59,383 nt of DNA. It comes from Erysipelotrichaceae bacterium (GTDB lineage: Bacteria; Bacillota_I; Bacilli_A; Erysipelotrichales; Erysipelotrichaceae). Of this stretch, positions 1-6,081 are shown in pieces; within the stretch, counting starts at the first letter, position 1, and each line of letters begins with the position of its first letter. The notes under the pieces were generated by a model. That model had not been told where the DNA came from. It did no database searches and saw nothing but the letters and a program-made list of their open reading frames with translations. Both the position numbers and the translations under genes were made by a program. Where the stretch lies: assembly GCA_017473335.1 (NCBI GenBank), contig JAFULN010000021.1, positions 1 to 59,383 on the forward strand. Reading direction: 5' to 3'.

Positions 1-84
1 TATTACTGTTCGTACAGTTTTTAGAAAGATTAAAAAAATGAAAAATAATTTATAATTTGTGTCACATTTTAGTATTTCTCACTG

Positions 85-434
85 GCTATATAGTGAAGTG
101 GTATAGAAAGCCTTCACTATATAGCTCTTTGAAAATTGAATCACAACTATCATAACGTAACCTTTATGAACGAGCCGATGACAAATGCGCCGTAATGATT
201 TGTAATCTAGCGATATAACATTTGATCAAAGGACAGTTTGCACTGTCTGCCATGACTTCTAAAGGTGATAATGATACACTCGCATAGCGATTGCGTGAGA
301 TACCACGCAGGGATGAAATTCCCGTGATGAGTATGCAAAACTCAATATGATAGTATTCCCTTTTGTTTCGGGTAATCAGGGATAAATTGAAACAATGATT
401 AATAATGATGACCAGGAGTTTAAAACTTCCTGGT
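85..434 (+). other. Non-coding, stem-rich leader upstream of the toxin-xis-int genes
   Basis: No credible ORF occupies the first 456 bases. Several hairpins can be drawn: a perfect 14-bp inverted repeat (85-98 with 112-125), ACAAAT/ATTTGT (181-186/198-203), GACAG/CTGTC (232-236/243-247), a branched unit with ATACACTC (274-281) facing GAGTAT (329-334) around CACG/CGTG (304-307/323-326), and ACCAGGA-GTTT with AAAC-TTCCTGGT (411-434), which ends just before the ribosome site of the next gene. It could be a structured RNA, a regulatory leader, or part of the element's processing region. I do not recognise a known RNA family. Confidence 0.45.
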
Positions 435-456
435 ATACATACAAAGGAGTGATTTC

Positions 457-828
457 ATGAAAGTCAAACGTGGTCAAATCTATATAGCAGATTTAGACAA
501 AAGTGTTGGTTCTGAACAATCAGGCATACGCCCTGTTCTTGTTCTACAAAACAACGTAGGCAACAAACATAGCCCTACAACCATTGTGGCATGCATTACA
601 ACAAGATTTGCCAACAAACCCAGTTTACCTACTCACTATTATCTTCCTGATGGCACAGGCCTTAGAAATCGTTCATTTGTCATGCTGGAACAGATTCGAG
701 TCATTGATAAATCAAGATTACATAAGTATATTGGAGATGTTCCTCCAAGATTCATGAACATTATTAATAAGAAGATTTCAATCAGTTTAGGCATAACGCC
801 AATACGAAAGAGAGGTTTAGAACGATGA
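457..828 (+). CDS. MazF/PemK-family endoribonuclease toxin
   Basis: At 123 aa it has the normal MazF length. The N-terminus reads RGQIYIADLD followed by GSEQSGIRPVLVLQN, the typical start of the PemK/MazF barrel, and the middle has the TIVACIT and LPTHYYL strands. Family members cleave mRNA at short sequence motifs. An AAAGGAG ribosome site precedes the ATG. No antitoxin-like gene lies directly upstream; instead the stop overlaps the start of the excisionase-like gene (ATGA), so toxin and xis are translationally coupled. In this position it may stabilise the element or act as a regulator; that is inference. Confidence 0.85.
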   Translation: MKVKRGQIYIADLDKSVGSEQSGIRPVLVLQNNVGNKHSPTTIVACITTRFANKPSLPTHYYLPDGTGLRNRSFVMLEQIRVIDKSRLHKYIGDVPPRFMNIINKKISISLGITPIRKRGLER

Positions 829-1043
829 TTAATCCTCAGCACTGCCCACTATTCAAAGATTATCCAGATGTTGTTGATGTAGAAACATTATGTCATATGC
901 TTGGAGGAATTAGTAAACCTACCGCCTACAAGCTCCTTCATGAAAACAAAATCAAATATGTTAAGATTGGCAGAGTTTTCTATATCCCAAAATATCATAT
1001 TCTCAATTTTCTTGATTTACCCGAACAGTCAAATGTGCAATAA
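825..1043 (+). CDS. Excisionase-like helix-turn-helix DNA-binding protein
   Basis: A 72-aa protein with a MerR/excisionase-type winged helix: residues about 18-65 read VETLCHMLGGISKPTAYKLLHENKIKYVKIGRVFYIPKYHILNFL, in which a short helix-turn-helix is followed by the KIGR wing and the YIPK strand. Excisionases of this type bend attachment-site DNA to direct integrase toward excision. It overlaps the toxin gene by four bases and lies immediately before the integrase. No separate ribosome site is obvious, which fits coupling to the toxin gene. Confidence 0.75.
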   Translation: MINPQHCPLFKDYPDVVDVETLCHMLGGISKPTAYKLLHENKIKYVKIGRVFYIPKYHILNFLDLPEQSNVQ

Positions 1044-1120
1044 ACACAATTGCAACTTCGACATGGTTGACCAGTCATTTTACAATGAATGTGCCAGTGA
1101 ACTGTCAAAGGAGGATCAAC

Positions 1121-2431
1121 GTGAAAGAATCTGGTAAACGAAAAAAAGAAACATCTGGATATTTAAGAGATATCAAAGGAATATGGCACATTGTCATCAT
1201 TTATTATGATCATGAAGGGAAAAGAAAGTTTTCTTCTATATCCACTAAACTTAAAATACGCGGAAATAAGAAACAAGCAACAAGATTAATGGAAAATATC
1301 CTTTCTTGCTTCAAAGTACCTGAAAAAGGCAAAAAAGTGGATTTAAAACAATATCTGTATGGTAATCCCAACACAGATAAACTATCTGGATTATTCACTA
1401 AGATTTCAACCAAAAGTAACTCTGAAGGAAAACAACAGTTCTCTGGTGAAATTCACCCAGATATGCTATTTTCTGATTTTCTTAGCTTCTGGTTAAAAGC
1501 AGCACGCAGGAGCCTAGAAGAAAGTACGTATGGAGCCTATGCAATGAATATCAATAACAGAATAGCTCCATATTTTAAAGAAAAGGAAATTCGTCTCAAT
1601 GAATTAACTGCAATTGATTTAGAGAACTATTACAATTATGCAATGGAACATGATCAAATATCTACAAACACAATCCTGAAGCGTCATATCAATATCAATC
1701 AAGCTTTAAAATATGCTGTTAAATTAAAGTTAATTACTGAGAATCCTGCAGATGCAGTTATTAAACCTAAAAAACGCAAATATACAGGCAGCGCATATTC
1801 CATCGAAGAATTGAATGAACTGTTTGAAATATTCAAAGGTGATCCACTAGAGTTAGCTGTCTACTTGGCATCCTTTTATGGACTAAGACGAGAGGAAATT
1901 GTAGGCATCAAATGGAGTAATGTTGATTTTGAAAATCACATACTGATTATCGACAATGTTGTAACCAACGCAAACATTGATGGAAAACTTGTTGAAATTG
2001 AAAAGGAACGTACAAAAAACAATGCAAGGGAAAGAACCTATCCTCTTATTCGTCAATTTGAAGATCTTTTATTAAAAATGAAAACTGAACAGGCTCTAAA
2101 TAAAAAAATCTCAGGAAGAAGTTACAACCCTGAGTATATTGGATATTTCTATGTCGATGAGCTAGGTAATCGTATTAAACCTGGTTTTATTACACAACAT
2201 TTCAATCGTATGCTAAAAAAACATGATTTACGACATATTCGCTTTCATGATCTTCGTCACACATGTGCAACCATTATGTTAAGCAAGGGCGAAAACCTTG
2301 TCAAAGTTCAAAAGTGGTTAGGCCATTCAACGATTTCTACAACCGCAAATGTTTATTCACATCTTGATTTCCAATCTAAGATTGATTCTGCAGTAAAAAT
2401 GAGTGAAATCATGCCAACAAGTCTAATATAA
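1121..2431 (+). CDS. Tyrosine recombinase/integrase
   Basis: Site-specific recombinase of the phage/ICE integrase family. The GTG at 1121 is chosen as start because a strong AAAGGAGG site lies at 1107-1114; the ATG at 1067 has none. This gives 436 aa. Order: an N-terminal arm-binding region, a SAM-like core-binding domain (LSFWLKAARRSLEESTYGAY), then the catalytic domain with the first Arg in YGLRREEI, HDLRHTCAT (His-x-x-Arg), the GHSTISTT histidine, and the Tyr nucleophile in NVYSHL near the C-terminus. All catalytic residues appear intact, so the element may still be mobile. Confidence 0.92.
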   Translation: MKESGKRKKETSGYLRDIKGIWHIVIIYYDHEGKRKFSSISTKLKIRGNKKQATRLMENILSCFKVPEKGKKVDLKQYLYGNPNTDKLSGLFTKISTKSNSEGKQQFSGEIHPDMLFSDFLSFWLKAARRSLEESTYGAYAMNINNRIAPYFKEKEIRLNELTAIDLENYYNYAMEHDQISTNTILKRHININQALKYAVKLKLITENPADAVIKPKKRKYTGSAYSIEELNELFEIFKGDPLELAVYLASFYGLRREEIVGIKWSNVDFENHILIIDNVVTNANIDGKLVEIEKERTKNNARERTYPLIRQFEDLLLKMKTEQALNKKISGRSYNPEYIGYFYVDELGNRIKPGFITQHFNRMLKKHDLRHIRFHDLRHTCATIMLSKGENLVKVQKWLGHSTISTTANVYSHLDFQSKIDSAVKMSEIMPTSLI

Positions 2432-2439
2432 AAAAAGAA

Positions 2440-2542
2440 TGTGGTAATTTCTTAAACAAGAAAACTTACCACAATCATCTGAAAAAATGCATTTTTCTTG
2501 GACTGTGGTAACAATACTGTCCTTTTGAAAGATTTGTGGTAA
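2440..2542. repeat. Repeated TGTGGTAA motifs, probable integrase arm sites
   Basis: Eight-base TGTGGTAA occurs at 2440-2447, 2504-2511 and 2535-2542, with an inverted copy at 2466-2473, all inside the 180 bases between int and tRNA-Leu. Clustered direct repeats at this position are typical of arm-type binding sites for the integrase N-terminal domain. Function is inferred from position and repetition. Confidence 0.6.
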
Positions 2543-2550
2543 TAATTTCC

Positions 2551-2600
2551 AATAAAAAAATCCCTTTTGAATCATCGGAAAACCTTGATTTAAAGGGATT
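2551..2600 (-). terminator. Terminator of tRNA-Leu
   Basis: On the minus strand a stem AATCCCTTT/AAAGGGATT (2559-2567 with 2592-2600) is followed by a run of seven T. It lies 10 bases past the tRNA CCA end. Confidence 0.75.
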
Positions 2601-2610
2601 ATTCAACAAG

Positions 2611-2694
2611 TGGTGCGCGTGAAGGGACTCGAACCCCCATGCCGAAGGCGCTAGATCCTAAGTCTAGTGCGTCTACCAATTTCGCCACACGCGC
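2611..2694 (-). tRNA. tRNA-Leu(UAG)
   Basis: The minus strand folds into a class II tRNA: 7-bp acceptor GCGCGTG/CACGCGC, an anticodon stem CTAGA/TCTAG with loop CTTAGGA (anticodon TAG), a long variable arm (GCCTTCGGC), the T-loop GTTCGAGTC, and an encoded CCA. It appears to be the integration neighbour of the element to its left. Confidence 0.95.
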
Positions 2695-2706
2695 AATTGC
2701 TTGTAT

Positions 2707-2734
2707 ATTATATCACACGTCATCAAAATTGCAA
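2707..2734 (-). promoter_or_regulatory. Promoter of tRNA-Leu
   Basis: Minus-strand TTGCAA (2729-2734) and TATAAT (2707-2712) are separated by 16 bases and sit just upstream of the tRNA 5' end. Confidence 0.7.
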
Positions 2735-2913
2735 GCCTTTCCTAAAACTGACAAGATATCTTTTGTATTTCAAAAGAAACGCTCAATTCAAAGCCTTGAT
2801 GCACAGGAAGCACATGCTTCAAAATAAAGTTCTTTTCAGCATAATGATTCCTCCTGCTTCACTTTAATTTTAATGATTTTTCACTTTTTAATATATCAAA
2901 ACCTGGTGAATTG

Positions 2914-2941
2914 ATAAGAAAGCCAGAGTTGATCTCTGGCT
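2914..2941 (-). terminator. Probable terminator of the nucleoid-associated protein gene
   Basis: The stem AGCCAGAG/CTCTGGCT (2921-2928 with 2934-2941) is followed on the minus strand by a weak T-rich tail. The stop codon of the gene is inside the stem. Confidence 0.55.
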
Positions 2942-3917
2942 ACTTGTTTTTAAGCTGTGAAATGTTATGAAGCTCTATCGATGAAGTACCATCTTCATGT
3001 GTTGTAATTTCAATTAAATCTGTACGTTTTAATAAACTAGATGGGACAATGATTTCAATTCCTGAGTCTGTCACCATCTTTAATGTACGGTCTTTTTTAC
3101 TTAAACGTGCAGAATCAAAAGAGACAGGTTCACTAATCCCTTTCATTGCCATTCTTTCACGCAGCACAACCTGTGCATCTGGACGATGCTCAAAGACTGC
3201 TTTGGCAATCTGTTCAGGCACTATTTTTTCTGGTTCAGAAAGTACTGCCTTCAGTTCAGGAAGTGTCTGTTCAACAGGAATACCATGATTGAATGAAATA
3301 TCTTTAACAGCCTGTTCAATCACCTGATAGATTTCTTTTTCTGTTTTGTCTGCTTTTAAGTGAAATAGTTTCTCACTCCACAAATGAAGTGTTTCCCCTT
3401 CAATCTGTGCTGGATCTTCTTTGATACGCAAATCTTCATTGCGCCACTGCCAAATCAAAAAGCGATCTTTTTTAGAAAAAGAAGAAGTCACAACAGAATT
3501 AATTTTCATCATCTGATAATCTAATCCTGAAACTGCTGGTACAGCTTGTATAATCATAGCTTCAGAAAGAACATTATCTAAAAATAGAACTTCTTCCATG
3601 CCATCACGCTGATAGCTGACCACAAAGAAACTGCTGACTTCGTGAAGTCCAGCCTTCATTTTCATGTTGTACCAAGCTCCAGCCACTTCTTCAATGTACT
3701 TTTCTAAATCTTCGATATCCTGCTGGTGTCTAAGCCATGCAGGACTTTTTTCTGTTAGAAAAGCATCCTTTGGATGTGCTCCAAATGCTTTTTTAATAAA
3801 ACTCTCTGCTGTCTTCTTTTCCAATTCACTGAAATCATCTCTTAATGTACCAATATGATATGTACCTGATGTACAATCCAATAAACTGCATGAGATTTGA
3901 TTTAATACAATTTCCAT
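2940..3917 (-). CDS. NdpA/YejK-like nucleoid-associated protein
   Basis: At 325 aa this has the length and layout of the 37-kDa nucleoid-associated protein family, whose members bind DNA. The N-terminus MEIVLNQISCSLLDCTSG matches the family start (a short strand, then a variable 'ILD...SG' segment). The middle is mixed helix/strand, and the C-terminal 60 residues form a strand-rich module with IEIIVPSSLL. There are no membrane segments or signal peptide. It lies 8 bases after an alpha/beta hydrolase gene on the same strand. The assignment rests on my recall of the family pattern, so a profile search should confirm it; otherwise treat it as a conserved hypothetical. Confidence 0.6.
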   Translation of the reverse strand: MEIVLNQISCSLLDCTSGTYHIGTLRDDFSELEKKTAESFIKKAFGAHPKDAFLTEKSPAWLRHQQDIEDLEKYIEEVAGAWYNMKMKAGLHEVSSFFVVSYQRDGMEEVLFLDNVLSEAMIIQAVPAVSGLDYQMMKINSVVTSSFSKKDRFLIWQWRNEDLRIKEDPAQIEGETLHLWSEKLFHLKADKTEKEIYQVIEQAVKDISFNHGIPVEQTLPELKAVLSEPEKIVPEQIAKAVFEHRPDAQVVLRERMAMKGISEPVSFDSARLSKKDRTLKMVTDSGIEIIVPSSLLKRTDLIEITTHEDGTSSIELHNISQLKNK

Positions 3918-3924
3918 AGTTCAC

Positions 3925-4707
3925 CTACAGCTGTTCTTTCAGCCATGATGCTGTCTTGGCAATTACTTTTGGCCATGCCTTATCATGTTCAAACACGCTG
4001 AAAATATGATCTGTTTCCACTAAATAGAGTTCAGAGTCAGGATGATTGGTCGCTTCAACCATCTTTTTTGAACATTCACATGGAACGACTGTATCCAGTG
4101 TTCCTGCAGCTGCCAGCATTGGAAGATGTCTTTTGTTTAAGATTGGAATCAGATCCATCTTCGCAGCTTCATCCATCCACTGTTTTGAAAGACGAACAGA
4201 ATCTCTGAAATCAAAATCCAGCCATGACCATCCCTGCACATCTGCTGTCTTTCTCATTTCATCTGTAGCTAAGCTTTCCAAACTAAGTGCTGCTGACCAT
4301 CCAACCATGCACTTGAACTCTTTAATAGCACCCACAGAAAGTGCTGCAACACTGCCGCCTTGTGAGAATCCTACAATTCCCATTCTGGTTTCATCCAACA
4401 GTGCATTCTGTTTGATAAACTCTACAATACTTTTGACATCACTCACTGCACTTGTCAGTGTATATCCAATATAGTCTTCTTTGCTATCACCATTGCCTAC
4501 AAAATCAAAACGTACTGAGGCAATCCCAGTTTCTTCCAGTTTTGCTGCTAATTCAACATATAAATTACCAGCTTCATCTTTGTTGCTTCCTGTACCATGA
4601 CATAAGACTACGACGGGATAACACTCTTTATTTGTTTCTGGAATTGTTACAACAGATACAATATCATACGCTGCATCCAGAGATTTAATCATGACTTTCT
4701 GTTTCAT
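3925..4707 (-). CDS. Alpha/beta hydrolase (S33-like esterase/peptidase)
   Basis: A cytoplasmic alpha/beta hydrolase of about 260 aa. The oxyanion segment VVLCHGTGSNKDE comes early, the nucleophile elbow GFSQGG holds the catalytic Ser at about residue 117, and the acid and His are in GTLDTVVP and TDHIFS near the end. The start used is the ATG at 4707, which has a GTGAGG site; a longer reading from a TTG at 4731 has no such site. The substrate cannot be told from the sequence. The 'NGDS' loop and lack of a signal peptide fit intracellular ester or peptide hydrolysis. Confidence 0.85.
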   Translation of the reverse strand: MKQKVMIKSLDAAYDIVSVVTIPETNKECYPVVVLCHGTGSNKDEAGNLYVELAAKLEETGIASVRFDFVGNGDSKEDYIGYTLTSAVSDVKSIVEFIKQNALLDETRMGIVGFSQGGSVAALSVGAIKEFKCMVGWSAALSLESLATDEMRKTADVQGWSWLDFDFRDSVRLSKQWMDEAAKMDLIPILNKRHLPMLAAAGTLDTVVPCECSKKMVEATNHPDSELYLVETDHIFSVFEHDKAWPKVIAKTASWLKEQL

Positions 4708-4746
4708 AATAATTTCCTCACTTCTTTTCAATTATACCTCAAACCA

Positions 4747-4775
4747 AATGAAAACTGCACCTTATTGATGCAGTT
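4747..4775 (-). terminator. Terminator of the 4762-5256 gene
   Basis: Minus-strand stem AACTGCA/TGCAGTT (4753-4759 with 4769-4775) is followed by TTTTC. It overlaps the gene's 3' end. Confidence 0.6.
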
Positions 4776-5256
4776 CAGTGATGACTTTTTCAGCAAGTTC
4801 TTTCTTTAATACACGATAATGCGGATGATAGATTTCACGATATTTATCAGTATGAGAAACAACCAATGTTTTTCCATTTAAATATTTATGTAGATAATCA
4901 TCAATTTCATTCAGTGAAAACTGATTCATTTCTTTTAAGATATCCAGTTTCTGATAAAGTTTTTCCATGGATCCTTTTACTTCATGAGCAGTGTCAATCA
5001 TTGCATCTAAAATCAACTCTGCATGTTTTTCACTCATATGCCCTAAATGAAGGCGAACCAAATCATCTGATAATTCAATAATTTCTGGCTGTGCATCTTT
5101 TGTTTCTTCAATTTCTTTGATTAACCATTTCTTTGCAGCTTCTGTATTTTCTATCAAATGTCCTGGCCCAAATTCACTTTGAAAGATAAGTTTTACAGCA
5201 TCCTGAATTTCCATAAAAGGATACTTTTGAAAATGCATTTCTAAAATTCTGTTCAT
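4762..5256 (-). CDS. Conserved protein of unknown function
   Basis: A soluble, mostly helical protein of 164 aa when started at the ATG at 5256, which has a GGAGGGG site; the upstream in-frame extension lies inside the neighbouring gene and is rejected. The motif SEFGPGHLI near residue 25 and a C-terminal VVSHTDKYREIYHPHYRVL segment look conserved and histidine-rich. I do not recognise a functional family. Its start overlaps the stop of the DUF4186 gene by four bases, so the two are coupled. Confidence 0.75.
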   Translation of the reverse strand: MNRILEMHFQKYPFMEIQDAVKLIFQSEFGPGHLIENTEAAKKWLIKEIEETKDAQPEIIELSDDLVRLHLGHMSEKHAELILDAMIDTAHEVKGSMEKLYQKLDILKEMNQFSLNEIDDYLHKYLNGKTLVVSHTDKYREIYHPHYRVLKKELAEKVITELHQ

Positions 5257-5618
5257 TTCTGCCCCTCCATTTCCTGATGAATCCAATTTACTAAAACAGA
5301 CACAATATATTTTTGTTGAACAAGAGAAAGTGGATACCCCTTTGGAATATGATGCCACTTTTCAAGACACCCTCTGCAGCAAGTCCCTGTTGCATGCTGG
5401 GCAATAAATACAGGATGACCTTTCATTGGCGTCTGAGACCCATCATTTTCAGGTTCTTTATCACTTAACCGATTCTGCACAAAGTCTGATGCATGCTGTT
5501 CAATGACATTCATTCCTTTTTCAAGGACATATTGTTTATCTTTCTGTTTCAAATGAAAACTATTTCTAAACTTAGATTGTTTCAATCTTTGAAACAATGC
5601 TGCATGTGCATTCATCAA
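5253..5618 (-). CDS. DUF4186 family protein
   Basis: A 121-aa protein with the DUF4186 signature: FHLKQKDKQYV early, IEQHASDFVQNRL, NDGSQTPMKGHPVFIAQHATGTCCRGCLEKWH in the middle, and a short hydrophobic C-terminal helix. The CCRGC cysteines and neighbouring histidines could bind a metal, but the function of the family is not established as far as I know. It is the first gene of a coupled pair with the hypothetical protein downstream. Confidence 0.8.
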   Translation of the reverse strand: MMNAHAALFQRLKQSKFRNSFHLKQKDKQYVLEKGMNVIEQHASDFVQNRLSDKEPENDGSQTPMKGHPVFIAQHATGTCCRGCLEKWHHIPKGYPLSLVQQKYIVSVLVNWIHQEMEGQK

Positions 5619-5673
5619 ATCACCTTCTTGGCTATCTTTGTGTTTCTATAGAGAAAAGATGAGGTCCCTCTGA

Positions 5674-6021
5674 CTAATTTTCAGAAGGATTCTCATCTTT
5701 ATTTCTTTGTATTGAACGACTTTCATCAAAACCTTCAGGATAACGTTTTTTAAGCTTTTCTATGTTTTTTACGAATACTTCTTCAAGTTCTACATCCAGC
5801 GCATAAGCCGTTTCAGCAAGATACCAGGCAACATCCCCCAGTTCTTTGATCATTTTTTCTTTATCCAGTTCATGCCCCTGAGCCAGATGTTTTTTGACAT
5901 GATCAATCACTTCTCCAGCTTCTCCGCAAAGTCCCATCACACCATTGATGAGGATTTCTTTTTGACTGAGTTTAGGATTCAGTGTGGTCATTGCCAGTTT
6001 TTGATATTCATTAATATTCAT
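5674..6021 (-). CDS. MazG-like nucleotide pyrophosphohydrolase
   Basis: A single all-helical MazG domain of 115 aa. The metal-binding motifs EAGEVIDHVKK and KELGDVAWYLAE are both intact. Such proteins hydrolyse non-canonical or excess NTPs to NMP and pyrophosphate. Start choice: a TATAAT-like -10 lies at 6044-6049, only a few bases before the first ATG at 6039, so the ATG at 6021 is the more plausible start. Short single-domain MazG proteins often clean the nucleotide pool; the true substrate is not known. Confidence 0.85.
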   Translation of the reverse strand: MNINEYQKLAMTTLNPKLSQKEILINGVMGLCGEAGEVIDHVKKHLAQGHELDKEKMIKELGDVAWYLAETAYALDVELEEVFVKNIEKLKKRYPEGFDESRSIQRNKDENPSEN

Positions 6022-6055
6022 AGTTGTACCTGCTTTCATCTATATTATAACACAA

Positions 6056-6081
6056 AAGAAAAAGAATGGTTTCCCATTCTT
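6056..6081 (-). terminator. Terminator of the copper operon
   Basis: The stem AAGAATGG/CCATTCTT with a GAAA loop on the minus strand (6062-6069 with 6074-6081) is followed by TTTTTCTTTT. The copA stop codon lies in the stem. Confidence 0.8.

Larger units (their letters stand above)
1..2610. mobile_element. Inward end of an integrative element next to tRNA-Leu
   Basis: A MazF-like gene, an excisionase-like HTH gene and a tyrosine integrase lie in that order, with the integrase stop 180 bases from the 3' end of a tRNA-Leu gene. Such elements commonly end with xis-int beside a tRNA 3' end. Short TGTGGTAA repeats between int and the tRNA resemble integrase arm sites. The element extends left out of the window, so its other attachment end, size and conjugation genes cannot be seen. 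The exact crossover point is not determined; it could be in the tRNA 3' end or in its terminator. Confidence 0.65.

Noticed and set aside
321-335. A GTGATGAG segment resembling the hammerhead ribozyme core.
   Set aside because: The essential C before TGATGAG is a G, and no matching GAAA strand or cleavage triplet is placed correctly.
1067-1120. ATG at 1067 as start of the integrase.
   Set aside because: No ribosome site precedes it, while AAAGGAGG stands before the GTG at 1121.
2639-2867. Short plus-strand reading frames across tRNA-Leu and its promoter.
   Set aside because: They overlap a clear tRNA gene and have no ribosome site.
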